From: Bradyrhizobium vignae
GTDB lineage: Bacteria; Pseudomonadota; Alphaproteobacteria; Rhizobiales; Xanthobacteraceae
NCBI RefSeq assembly: GCF_004114425.1
Contig: NZ_RDQF01000008.1
Location: forward strand, 124,001 to 188,000
Length of the DNA stretch: 64,000 nucleotides
Direction of reading: 5' to 3'
Shown here: in pieces, positions 37,598-47,247 of the stretch
Position numbering within the stretch: position 1 is the stretch's first letter
How the letters are laid out: every line of letters starts with the position of its first letter
The notes under the pieces: generated by a model
Database searches by the model: none
Told to the model about the DNA's origin: nothing
The model's input: only the letters and a program-made list of their open reading frames with translations
Position numbers and translations under genes: made by a program

Positions 37598-38638
37598 ATG
37601 CCAATCACAACGCCGCTCACGGAGCTGCTTCGGATCAAGCATCCGATCCTGTCGGCGCCCATGGACACGATCGCCGGCACCCGGCTGACCCGCGCCGTCA
37701 GCGAGGCGGGTGGATTCGGCATCCTGGGTGGCGGTTACGGCGACCGGGCCCGGCTTCAGGCTGAGGCTGCCGAGCTGAAGGGTTTTGCGCCGTTCGGGAT
37801 CGGCTTCATCACCTGGAGCCTCGCCAAACAGCCCGAGCTGCTCGACATCGCGCTCGACGCTCGCCCGCAAGCGATCATGCTCTCGTTCGGCGATCCCGCG
37901 CCGTTCGCGTTGCGCATCAAGGCGAGCGGCGTGCGGCTGATCTGCCAGGTGCAGAGCGAGGACATGGCGAAGCAAGCGCTCGATGCCGGCGCCGAGATCC
38001 TGATCGCGCAAGGGACGGAGGCGGGTGGCCACGGCGCCTCGCGCACCACGGTCGATATCGTGCCTGCCATCGTCGATCTCGCGGCCAGGCGCGTGCCGGT
38101 TGTCGCGGCCGGTGGGATCGCCGATGGCCGGGGCCTCGCAGCAATGATGATGCTGGGGGCATCCGGCGTGCTGATTGGTACGCGCTTCTATGCGAGCGTG
38201 GAGGCGAATGGCGCCGAGAAGGCGAAGCAGCGCATTCGCGATGCCGACGGCAATGAGACGGTGCGCGGCGTCATCGCCGACTGGTCGCGGGAGCTGTTCT
38301 GGCCGGCGCCGTTCACCGCGCGAACGTTGGTCAATGATCACATCAAACGCTGGACGGGTCGCGAGGTCGAGCTCATGCAACGCGCCAGTGAGGTCGCCGT
38401 TGAATATGCTGCGGCGAAGGCCGCGGGCAATTTCGAGGTTGCAGCCGTGTTTGCCGGCGAAGCCGTTGGCCTGATCCATGATATTCCGCCCGCAGCCGAG
38501 ATCGTCGAGCGGATCGCGGTCGAGGCCGAGCAGCTGCTCGAAGGAAAACGAAATTCGGTGACCGATGCCTTCTCTTCCTCCCTTGTGGGAGAAGGTGGCG
38601 CGCAGCGCCGGATGAGGGGCTTTGTCCGCGGAGAATAA
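37598..38638 (+). CDS. Nitronate monooxygenase family protein (first of two)
   Basis: 346 residues, FMN-binding TIM barrel of the NMO/2-nitropropane dioxygenase family: HPILSAPMDTIAGTRLTRAV, GTEAGGHGASRTTVDIVPAI, VPVVAAGGIADGRGLAAMMM and ASGVLIGTRFYASVE. These enzymes oxidise alkyl nitronates such as propionate-3-nitronate, a plant and fungal toxin. ATG 37598 follows GGGAGGA. The last 15-20 codons (SSSLVGEGGAQRRMRGF) are read from a dispersed repeat, so the native stop seems to have been replaced. It is divergent from a LysR regulator. Confidence 0.87.
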   Translation: MPITTPLTELLRIKHPILSAPMDTIAGTRLTRAVSEAGGFGILGGGYGDRARLQAEAAELKGFAPFGIGFITWSLAKQPELLDIALDARPQAIMLSFGDPAPFALRIKASGVRLICQVQSEDMAKQALDAGAEILIAQGTEAGGHGASRTTVDIVPAIVDLAARRVPVVAAGGIADGRGLAAMMMLGASGVLIGTRFYASVEANGAEKAKQRIRDADGNETVRGVIADWSRELFWPAPFTARTLVNDHIKRWTGREVELMQRASEVAVEYAAAKAAGNFEVAAVFAGEAVGLIHDIPPAAEIVERIAVEAEQLLEGKRNSVTDAFSSSLVGEGGAQRRMRGFVRGE

Positions 38639-38730
38639 ATTCAAATCCGAAGAGGTCTGCGTCCGCGGAGACACACCCTTCACCCGTCTCGCCGCTGCGC
38701 GGCGATCCACCCTCTCAAGGGGAGATGGGA
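38570..38730. repeat. Type C repeat pair overlapping the end of an NMO gene
   Basis: CCTTCTC...GAGAAGG hairpin with GGTGGCGCGCAGCGCCGGATG at 38569-38620, inside the coding region, and a second inverted piece (CACCCGTCTCGCCGCTGCGC...CCACCCTCTC) at about 38680-38725. GTCCGCGGAG occurs twice between them. Confidence 0.6.
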
Positions 38731-38752
38731 AAGCGAATACGAGGCAAGAACC

Positions 38753-40193
<1,441 letters not shown>

Positions 40194-40211
40194 CTCTTAG
40201 GACGTGGTCCG

Positions 40212-40424
40212 ATGTGCCTGCTTTGCGACGATGAAAAGGCCTATCAGGCCTACATGAATTACCTCGACAACATGGAGCGGCAGGGCAAGGCTGCCGATCC
40301 CAATGTCGCCGTCAATGCCGTGCTCGACGAGATCGAGGCTGCCGCGAAAGCCGCTGCCAAAAAAGACGACCCGGCCAACGACAAGACCCTGTCTCCGTTC
40401 TTCTGCAGCCCGATCAATAAATGA
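40212..40424 (+). CDS. Small conserved protein inside the gat operon
   Basis: 70 residues: [20 protein letters not shown], then a helical Ala/Lys-rich middle and a [10 protein letters not shown] end. An N-terminal CxxC and a C-terminal Cys could bind a metal. Its stop overlaps the gatA start as ATGA, indicating translational coupling. I know of similar short genes beside gatA in rhizobia but no function. Confidence 0.7.
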   Translation: MCLLCDDEKAYQAYMNYLDNMERQGKAADPNVAVNAVLDEIEAAAKAAAKKDDPANDKTLSPFFCSPINK

Positions 40425-41896
40425 CCGATTTGACATCGCTGACGCTCGCCGAGGCCCGCAAGGGCCTCGCCGACAAGACTTTCACGTCGCTCGAGCTGAC
40501 CGACGCGCATCTTTCCGCGATCGAAGCCGCGCGCGTGCTCAACGCCTTCGTGATGGAGACGCCCGACCAGGCCCGCGCGATGGCACGGGAGGCCGATGGC
40601 AAGATCGCCAAGGGTGACGCCGGCCCGCTCGCCGGCATCCCGCTCGGCATCAAGGATCTGTTCGCGACCAAGGGCGTGCGCACCACGGCGTGCTCGAAAA
40701 TCCTCGGCAATTTCGTGCCGACGTATGAGTCGACCGTCACCTCGCAGCTCTGGCGCGATGGTGCCGTGATGCTCGGCAAGCTCAACAATGACGAGTTCGC
40801 GATGGGCTCGTCGAACGAGACCTCCTGCTTCGGGCCCGTCGGCAATCCCTGGCGGCGCGACGGCAGCAACGCCACGCTGGTGCCCGGCGGCTCGTCCGGC
40901 GGCTCGGCCTCGGCCGTGGCGGCACTGCTCTGCATGGGCGCGACTGCGACCGATACCGGCGGCTCGATCCGCCAGCCGGCGGCGTTCACCGCGACGGTCG
41001 GCATCAAGCCGACCTATGGCCGCTGCTCGCGCTGGGGCATCGTCGCCTTTGCTTCCTCGCTCGACCAGGCCGGTCCGATCGCGCGCAGCGTGCGCGATGC
41101 CGCGATGCTGCTGCGTTCGATGGCCGGCCACGATCCGAAGGACACGACCTCGGTCGACATTCCCGTGCCGGACTACGAGGCGGCGATCGGCAAGTCCGTG
41201 AAGGGCATGAAGATCGGTATTCCCCGGGAGTACCGTCTCGACGGCATGCCGGCGGAGATCGAGAAGCTTTGGCAATCGGGTGCGGACTGGCTGAGGAGCG
41301 CCGGCGCCGAGCTCGTCGAGGTGTCGCTGCCGCACACGAAATATGCGCTGCCGGCCTATTATATCGTGGCGCCGGCGGAGGCCTCCTCCAACCTCGCGCG
41401 CTATGACGGCGTGCGCTACGGCCTGCGCGAGCAGGGCAGAAACATCATCGAGCTCTACGAGAACACCCGTGCCGAGGGTTTTGGCGCGGAGGTGAAGCGC
41501 CGTGTCATGATCGGCACCTATGTGCTCTCGGCCGGCTATTACGATGCCTATTATCTGCGCGCGCAAAAAGTGCGCACGCTGATCAAGAAGGATTTTGAGG
41601 ACTGCTTCGCGAGGGGCGTCGATGCGATCCTCACCCCGGCGACGCCGTCGGCGGCTTTCGGCATCGGCGAGAAGGGCGGCGCCGATCCGGTCGAGATGTA
41701 CCTCAACGACATCTTCACGGTGACCGTGAACATGGCGGGCCTGCCCGGCATCGCCGTGCCCGCCGGCAAGGACGCGCAGGGCCTGCCGCTCGGCCTGCAA
41801 CTGATCGGTCGGCCGTTCGACGAGGAGACGCTGTTCTCGCTCGGCGAGGTGATCGAGCAGGCCGCCGGCCGCTTCGTGCCCGAGAGGTGGTGGTGA
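40421..41896 (+). CDS. gatA: Aspartyl/glutamyl-tRNA amidotransferase subunit A
   Basis: 491-residue amidase-signature subunit that releases ammonia from glutamine for GatB. Triad: lysine in [14 protein letters not shown], serine in [15 protein letters not shown] and the nucleophile segment [13 protein letters not shown]. Other GatA features include [19 protein letters not shown] and a C-terminal [19 protein letters not shown]. It overlaps both neighbouring small genes by 4 bases. Confidence 0.98.
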   Translation: MTDLTSLTLAEARKGLADKTFTSLELTDAHLSAIEAARVLNAFVMETPDQARAMAREADGKIAKGDAGPLAGIPLGIKDLFATKGVRTTACSKILGNFVPTYESTVTSQLWRDGAVMLGKLNNDEFAMGSSNETSCFGPVGNPWRRDGSNATLVPGGSSGGSASAVAALLCMGATATDTGGSIRQPAAFTATVGIKPTYGRCSRWGIVAFASSLDQAGPIARSVRDAAMLLRSMAGHDPKDTTSVDIPVPDYEAAIGKSVKGMKIGIPREYRLDGMPAEIEKLWQSGADWLRSAGAELVEVSLPHTKYALPAYYIVAPAEASSNLARYDGVRYGLREQGRNIIELYENTRAEGFGAEVKRRVMIGTYVLSAGYYDAYYLRAQKVRTLIKKDFEDCFARGVDAILTPATPSAAFGIGEKGGADPVEMYLNDIFTVTVNMAGLPGIAVPAGKDAQGLPLGLQLIGRPFDEETLFSLGEVIEQAAGRFVPERWW

Positions 41897-42189
41897 ATGT
41901 CGCGGCCTTCATCGCGAGCCTCGACGGCGCGGTGCCCGCGCCTAGCCTGAACGCGCCGCTTAGAGGTCTCTGGTGGGCCGCCAAGGGCGACTGGGACCGC
42001 GCCCACAAGATCGTTCAGGATGAAAGCAGCCGTGAGGCCGCCTGGGTGCACGCCTATCTGCACCGCGTCGAAGGCGATCTCGGCAATGCCGGCTACTGGT
42101 ACCGCCAGGCCGGCCAGCCCGTAGCGAAGGATTCATTGAAAGCGGAGTGGGAGCGGATCGCTGCCACGCTGCTCGGGAGCAAGACATGA
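41893..42189 (+). CDS. Small conserved protein between gatA and gatB
   Basis: About 98 residues from the third of three tandem GTG codons (41887, 41890, 41893); GAGAGG best fits the last. Sequence features are [20 protein letters not shown] and [20 protein letters not shown], resembling a pair of TPR-like helices rich in Trp and Tyr. The start overlaps the gatA stop and the end overlaps the gatB ATG by 4 bases, so expression is coupled to GatCAB. Function unknown. Confidence 0.7.
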   Translation: MNVAAFIASLDGAVPAPSLNAPLRGLWWAAKGDWDRAHKIVQDESSREAAWVHAYLHRVEGDLGNAGYWYRQAGQPVAKDSLKAEWERIAATLLGSKT

Positions 42190-43664
42190 GCACGGCCACG
42201 CACAAGCTTCTCAAAGGCGCCACCGGCGATTGGGAGATGGTCATCGGCATGGAGATCCATGCCCAGGTGACGTCGAACGCAAAATTGTTCTCGGGCGCGT
42301 CCACCGCATTCGGCGGCGAGCCGAACAGCCACGTATCGCTGGTCGACGCCGCGATGCCGGGGATGCTGCCTGTCATCAACGAGGAATGCGTCAGGCAGGC
42401 TGTCCGGACCGGTCTCGGCCTCAACGCCAAGATCAATCTGCGCTCGGTGTTCGACCGCAAGAACTATTTCTATCCGGACTCGCCGCAGGGCTACCAGATC
42501 AGCCAGTACAAATCGCCGGTCGTCGGCGAGGGCGAGGTGCTGGTCGAGCTCGACGGCGGCCGCAGCGTCACGATCGGCATCGAGCGGCTGCATCTGGAGC
42601 AGGACGCCGGCAAGTTGCTGCACGATCGGTCACCGACCATGTCCAATGTCGACCTCAACCGCTGCGGCGTCGCGCTGATGGAGATCGTCTCCAAGCCCGA
42701 CATCCGGGATGCCGAGCAGGCCAAGGCCTATGTGACCAAGCTGCGCTCGATCCTGCGCTATCTCGGCACCTGCGACGGCGACATGGAGAAGGGATCCTTG
42801 CGCGCAGACGTCAACGTGTCGGTGCGCAAGCCGGGCGGGCCGCTCGGCACCCGCTGCGAGATCAAGAACATGAACTCGATCAACTTCATCGGCCAGGCGA
42901 TCGAGTACGAGGCGCGACGCCAGATCGAGATCATCGAGGATGGTGGCGAGATCGAGCAGGAGACGCGGCTCTACGATCCCAACAAGGGCGAGACACGCTC
43001 GATGCGGTCCAAGGAAGAGGCGCACGACTATCGCTACTTCCCCGATCCCGACCTGTTGCCGCTGGAGTTCAGCCAGGCGTTCGTCGACGAGCTGAAGGCT
43101 GAACTCCCGGAGCTGCCGGACCAGAAGAAGACGCGCTTCGTCGCCGATTTCGGCCTCTCGGCCTATGATGCGAGCGTGCTCGTCGCCGAGCGCGAGAGTG
43201 CGGTGTTCTACGAGACCGTGCTCGACAGGCTTGCCAACCGCGCGCGCGACGGCAAGATGGCGGCCAACTGGGTGATCAACGAGCTGTTCGGCCGTCTCAA
43301 CAAGGAAGGCCGGGATATCGCGGACTCTCCAGTCAACGCCGAGCAGCTCGCTGCGATCATCGATCTGATCGGCGAGGGCACGATCTCGGGCAAGATCGCC
43401 AAGGATCTGTTCGAGATCGTCTGGCAGGAAGGCGGCGATCCCCGCGCGCTGGTGGAAAGCCGCGGCATGAAGCAGGTCACCGACCTCTCGGCGATCGAGA
43501 AGGTGGTCGACGACATCATCGCGGCCAATCCCGACAAGGCGGCGCAGGTCAAGGACAAGCCGCAGTCGCTCGGCTGGTTCGTCGGCCAGGTGATGAAGGC
43601 GTCCGGCGGCAAGGCCAACCCGCAGAGCGTCAACGAGCTGCTCAAGGCCAAGCTCGGCGTCTGA
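42186..43664 (+). CDS. gatB: Aspartyl/glutamyl-tRNA amidotransferase subunit B
   Basis: 492 residues. GatB binds the misacylated tRNA, phosphorylates its side chain with ATP and amidates it with ammonia from GatA. Seen: [18 protein letters not shown]-type cradle start [40 protein letters not shown], the signature [20 protein letters not shown], and the C-terminal YqeY-like tRNA-binding helices ending [11 protein letters not shown]. Confidence 0.98.
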   Translation: MSTATHKLLKGATGDWEMVIGMEIHAQVTSNAKLFSGASTAFGGEPNSHVSLVDAAMPGMLPVINEECVRQAVRTGLGLNAKINLRSVFDRKNYFYPDSPQGYQISQYKSPVVGEGEVLVELDGGRSVTIGIERLHLEQDAGKLLHDRSPTMSNVDLNRCGVALMEIVSKPDIRDAEQAKAYVTKLRSILRYLGTCDGDMEKGSLRADVNVSVRKPGGPLGTRCEIKNMNSINFIGQAIEYEARRQIEIIEDGGEIEQETRLYDPNKGETRSMRSKEEAHDYRYFPDPDLLPLEFSQAFVDELKAELPELPDQKKTRFVADFGLSAYDASVLVAERESAVFYETVLDRLANRARDGKMAANWVINELFGRLNKEGRDIADSPVNAEQLAAIIDLIGEGTISGKIAKDLFEIVWQEGGDPRALVESRGMKQVTDLSAIEKVVDDIIAANPDKAAQVKDKPQSLGWFVGQVMKASGGKANPQSVNELLKAKLGV

Positions 43665-43680
43665 TCCTCACACGTTCGAA

Positions 43681-43712
43681 CGAGGTGACGGACCGTTTCG
43701 TCACCTCGCTTT
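43681..43712 (+). terminator. Hairpin terminator after gatB
   Basis: Perfect 10-base stem CGAGGTGACG / CGTCACCTCG with an 8-base loop, 16 bases after the gatB stop and followed by a short CTTTC. The U-tract is weak. Confidence 0.55.
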
Positions 43713-43759
43713 CGGCTCTCGGTGCGCCGCTCGCGCGCATCCTCGAACGGCAAACTTCA

Positions 43760-44232
43760 TCCCGATCGACAGCGGTGGCGCGACCGAATCGCCGTCACGC
43801 GATTCGCCCAAAACGGCGCCTTGCGGACGCTTCGGCGAGCGCTCGCGCCGTTAAGCATGAAAATATTTTCGTTGCCAAAATTCGCGACTCAGAGTCCGCG
43901 AAACGCTTTCGCGACACGATCGCGCGATTGTCGATGCGCGCCGTCGCGTCGATCGCACGCGATGCGCGCGTGCGAAAAAATACTTGCGGCATAGTGTTTT
44001 TGTGCAATCGCGTCGTTCGCGAACGGCGACGATGCGATCACTCTGCTCGATCGCAATCGCACATGATGCGAAGCGCCTGCGTCGCGCCCGCCAAGCGCAC
44101 GCGCCTTGCTGCGTCAACACTTCTTTAAGCGAGAAGCTGTTTTTTTCTTCGTGTTGGTGTATTCGGGATGAAGTGCATTCGATCCCCGAGTGCACGCAGC
44201 GATTAAAGCCATCTCACACATCGGAGGGCAAC
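43760..44232. promoter_or_regulatory. Motif-dense leader upstream of the lysine-rich mini-gene
   Basis: No gene is seen in about 470 bases. The region is crowded with TCGCG/CGCGA words (at least ten between 43790 and 44030) and has four GANTC sites (43786, 43801, 43886, 43892), two of them forming the palindrome GACTCAGAGTC. A hairpin CGAATCG (43785-43791) / CGATTCG (43800-43806) is also present. GANTC is the methylation site of CcrM, a cell-cycle methyltransferase of alphaproteobacteria. A T-run (about 44141-44147) and GGAGGG just before 44233 mark the downstream side. Confidence 0.45.
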
Positions 44233-44331
44233 ATGGCCAAGAAAGCGAAGAAGGCGAAGAAGGCGAAGAAGGCGAAGAGCGCAGTGAAGAAGACTGCGAA
44301 GAAGACCCGCAAGGTCGCGAAGAAGAAGTAA
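44233..44331 (+). CDS. Lysine-rich 32-residue protein, histone H1-like
   Basis: 32 residues, more than half lysine and most of the rest alanine: MAKKAKKAKKAKKAKSAVKK and a similar tail. The ribosome-binding site is excellent (GGAGGG, four to five bases before ATG). The 5' half is built from a 9-base tandem unit AAGAAGGCG. Such peptides resemble the C-terminal tails of bacterial histone H1-like proteins (Hc1, Hc2, AlgP-type) and should bind DNA or RNA by charge. It stands alone, behind an unusual leader. Confidence 0.7.
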   Translation: MAKKAKKAKKAKKAKSAVKKTAKKTRKVAKKK

Positions 44332-44881
44332 CTTCGCTTCTGAAGTTGCCGGCTCCAGATAGCCGGCACGTCATCAGCGCCTCCTGGAGGTTCTGGTCGA
44401 CGATAGAGGGTGTCGGCGAGACATCAGGTCAACGGTCGGGCTGTTCTCTTTCGCGGTCCGGCAGAAGAAACGAGTTTTCTTCGTTCGGTGCGGTTCTCCT
44501 TCTTGGGGGCTCCGCAATTTCACGAGAGGCCTTCGGGCCAAAGTGGAATCTGGTCCTGACGTGTTCGCCGACGCCCTCGTTCTCTCGAAGCCGGGGCATT
44601 GCCGGCATTCCATTCCCCCCGACATTGTTGATCTGACCGCGACGCGTCCGCGCCGACGTCGGTGTTCTGCCTTGGAGCAGGCGAGGGCTGGGGCCCTGAT
44701 TCCATTGTTCGCACGCAGGGATCCCCATTCGCTGTGTCCGGCTTCGACCGGGCGATCCAGTACGCCGCGGCTTCTCGGGGGATGACTTCTGTCTCTGGAA
44801 TACTGGGTCACCCGCCTGCGCGGCTGACGACGATGAGCTGCACGCAGTACGCCACGCCGCACATCCGTCCGCGCGCAATGG
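44332..44881. other. Gene-poor region with a type A repeat copy
   Basis: No convincing gene. At 44724-44830 there is a diverged copy of the type A repeat (CGATCCAGTACGCCGCGGCT and GGAATACTGGGTCACCCGCC). Overlapping open frames on both strands lack ribosome-binding sites. Confidence 0.55.
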
Positions 44882-45043
44882 TTATCGTTCTCCCAAAATC
44901 CCGCGGTAAACCGAAGCTGACGAATTGCAGAAGTGCCGGCAAATCAGGGGCTTCTCGAATTCCTCTCGCCGGCCTCGCCCGCTCGCGTTTACGTCTGCTT
45001 CATCGCGATACTTAAACTGCCATTCAAATTTGCCCGCCATCAT
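44882..45043 (-). CDS. Possible small hypothetical protein
   Basis: 53 codons starting with tandem ATG codons at 45043 and 45040, directly behind GGAGG. It reads MMAGKFEWQFKYRDEADVNA and then an Arg/Glu-rich stretch. No family recognised. The strong ribosome-binding site is the main support. Confidence 0.35.
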   Translation of the reverse strand: MMAGKFEWQFKYRDEADVNASGRGRREEFEKPLICRHFCNSSASVYRGILGER

Positions 45044-45148
45044 CGCCTCCAACAAGCCGGCAAACGGCATGGGGATGAGTTGAACAGCTTTGTGGACGGA
45101 AGCCGCGCTCGGGGAACGGGACCGGCATAAGAACAAAGGGGATGCGTG

Positions 45149-45415
45149 ATGTTTCAGGGTACTTTCGATCTGGAGACGGCAACGCCGGTCGACGCGAGCG
45201 CGCTGTCGGACGTGCTGTTCGAGCGCGGGATCTATTGGGCGAGCGGCCGCTCCGGGATCGTCGATCTCGTCGCCGCGCACAAATGGTTCAACCTCGCCGC
45301 GTTGAAAGGCCGCAAGGACGCCGTAGCGCTGCGCCAGGAAGTCGCCGGGCAGATGTCGGACGCCGAGATCTCGGTTGCGCAGCGCGAGGCGAGGGCCTGG
45401 GTCTGCGCGCACTGA
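45149..45415 (+). CDS. Small Sel1-repeat-like protein
   Basis: 88 residues. The segment ALSDVLFERGIYWASGRSGI, VDLVAAHKWFNLAALKGRKD and AVALRQEVAGQMS follows the SEL1/TPR-like helix pair pattern (AxKWFxxAAxxGxxxA), one full repeat. ATG 45149 follows AAGGGG; GTG 45146 is an alternative. Sel1 units mediate protein-protein contacts; the partner is unknown. Confidence 0.72.
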   Translation: MFQGTFDLETATPVDASALSDVLFERGIYWASGRSGIVDLVAAHKWFNLAALKGRKDAVALRQEVAGQMSDAEISVAQREARAWVCAH

Positions 45416-45508
45416 GACGAGAATCGCCTCTGACCCGTGTTCGCACGGGTGGGCCCGGTTGCGCTGAAGCAAGTTTCTCCCCGGTGCCGCCGCCTAAAGT
45501 CCGACGGC

Positions 45509-45718
45509 ATGAGCAACCCGGCTACGAATGAACAATGGCTGCCGATTCAGATCGCTCCCGGCGAGTGCGATCTGGAACTCGGGCGTCTGCACAAGACGGG
45601 AATTGTGCCCTGGCCCTTTCCATGCCGGCGTAAGGGCGGCGTCTGGTTCAATGTTTGGGCTGACGAGCCTATGCTGATCTCGCCCTCGCATTGGCGGATA
45701 GGGCGATCCGTCGTCTAG
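45509..45718 (+). CDS. Small hypothetical protein
   Basis: 69 residues starting MSNPATNEQWLPIQIAPGEC, with aromatic-rich WPFPCRRKGGVWFNVWADEP and ending WRIGRSVV. The Trp-rich, compact sequence looks like a real coding sequence and resembles short Bradyrhizobium proteins of unknown function. There is no clear Shine-Dalgarno sequence. Confidence 0.5.
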   Translation: MSNPATNEQWLPIQIAPGECDLELGRLHKTGIVPWPFPCRRKGGVWFNVWADEPMLISPSHWRIGRSVV

Positions 45719-45855
45719 GTGCGTGCACACATATATTAAGGAGCACGCGAATCGAGCTGGGCTCGCCGTGCTCATCCTTGCGCCGGGCTTTCGCGCCGGC
45801 GTCACGCCCGCTTCAGCTGAGAGAACGCAGAAGACCTCGGATGATTCTGCTTGAG

Positions 45856-46300
45856 CGGCCCGAGACATAGGTGACAGAACGTACCGGGCACATGGGTTAC
45901 ACTTTCCGCTTTTGTTCTGCGGGAGGTGTGGATGCCGTGGAAAGCGACAACCCGTTCGGTCCGAGGCCCATCACTGATGTCTCCGCCACGACCACGGCGC
46001 CCTGACGGAGACGCGCTCTTGTGCATTCTTGGCATGGAGGGCCACTTGCTTGGCTCCGCTGTCGCGGTCAACCCCCGAAGCCCGAAGGGCGCGGCACGCG
46101 CGTGGTTGACGGCGACAGCGCGAGCCGAGCAAAAATAGCCGTGCCATGAATGCGTCACGCTGAAATGCAGCAGATTGCAGGCCATCGGCCTCAACTAAGC
46201 GAACTTGGAGCAGATGACTTTGAAACCCCGCGACAACCCGATCGGCACGAGGTTGTCACCCATCTCTTAGGTACGTTTCGTTACCCATGTCTCCGGGCCG
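45856..46300. mobile_element. Decayed IS481-family element
   Basis: Imperfect terminal inverted repeats face each other. The left is GCGGCCCGAGACATAGGTGA, continuing CAGAACGTACC (45856-45885). The right, read inverted, is CGGCCCGGAGACATGGGTAA, continuing CGAAACGTACC (46300 back to about 46270). Just inside the left end, GGGAGG precedes ATG 45932 and MPWKATT, the usual beginning of IS481 transposases (MPWKE...). The frame then degenerates, and almost all of a 1-kb transposase is gone. The right end stops 15 bases from the 3' end of tRNA-Ser. Confidence 0.6.
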
Positions 46301-46315
46301 GACACAGCTGCTGGG

Positions 46316-46408
46316 TGGCGGAGAGGGAGGGATTCGAACCCTCGATACAGCTTGAGACCGTATGACGCTTTAGCAAAGCGTTGCCTTCAGCCACTCGGCC
46401 ACCTCTCC
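46316..46408 (-). tRNA. tRNA-Ser (GCT anticodon)
   Basis: A 93-base serine tRNA with the CCA encoded (46316-46318). Acceptor stem GGAGAGG / CCTCTCC, anticodon arm ACGCT-TTGCTAA-AGCGT giving GCT, a long variable arm, and T loop GGTTCGAATCCC. It decodes AGC and AGU. Confidence 0.96.
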
Positions 46409-47247
46409 GGTGCGAGCCTTATGCCTCTAATTACTTGGGGCGGTCAATTTGGAAGCGTGTGTTTTCGCTCGAATATTCCCAGTGACTTTCGAAACAAACG
46501 GGTCTGTTCGCGCGGGTGACGCCGTAAAGAACAGGCCCCAAAGCTGGAACATCTGACACAAGGCGCAAGGATGTTCCGCATGGAGAAGCCTGCTTGCTCG
46601 TGTCAGAAGCTGAATTTGCTAGGAAATTCAATGATACGTGAGCGGGGTCCCATGGAACGTCGGCATCCCTGCGTCTTGACCGCCGAGCTGCCGGTCCGTT
46701 CCCAATCATCTCCGCCTCGATAACTCGATTAAGAGTGTTTGCCGCGCGGCTCGGGCGTTGTTGTGACCGCGCTTGTGTCAAACTGGAGGCGCGGAGGCGG
46801 GCGATGCCTGCCCATTGAGTCTCCTTCTGATTCTACGATTCCAGCGCATCAAAGCCGCTCCAGGCCGAGGTCTCGGCTGCGGTGCCTCATGTGCGGAACT
46901 TTGATGGCAAATGGAACCGCTCAAAAAATATAAATATAAACAATGTGTTACGAGGGCGACTTGATCACATCTGCGTGTTATTTGTGCAACACCCGTCGGA
47001 AAACACGCCTCATCGGCCCGTTTCGGAGCGTTCTCTTGTTGTGTGTGCAAGGACCTTCGGTAATTGTGACTGAGCGACGGAGGGGGGCATCCCGAGGTCG
47101 TCCCGTTTAGGTCGTTCGCTTAAGTCCCTCGCGTTCATGCGGGTGTGTCCGAAGGCGCGAAGGGGCCAAAAGCGGTGATTTAGAGGGGGTTGGGGAATTG
47201 GCCGTCCGGTCAGTGACCTTCCCTGAAGAGCAACTTGGAGGTTTAAC
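46409..47247. other. Long gap upstream of the porin gene with interleaved inverted repeats
   Basis: No gene seen. GGAACATC (46546-46553) pairs with GATGTTCC (46570-46577), and TCTGACAC (46552-46559) pairs with GTGTCAGA (46600-46607). The two pairings share bases, so they exclude each other or form a pseudoknot. An AT-rich patch at about 46920-46945 (CAAAAAATATAAATATAAAC) may contain a porin promoter, which would give a leader of roughly 300 bases. The porin ribosome-binding site is CTTGGAGG. Confidence 0.4.

Noticed and set aside
44332..44881. Several overlapping frames on both strands around the type A repeat
   Set aside because: None has a ribosome-binding site or family features, and part of the sequence is repeat-derived.
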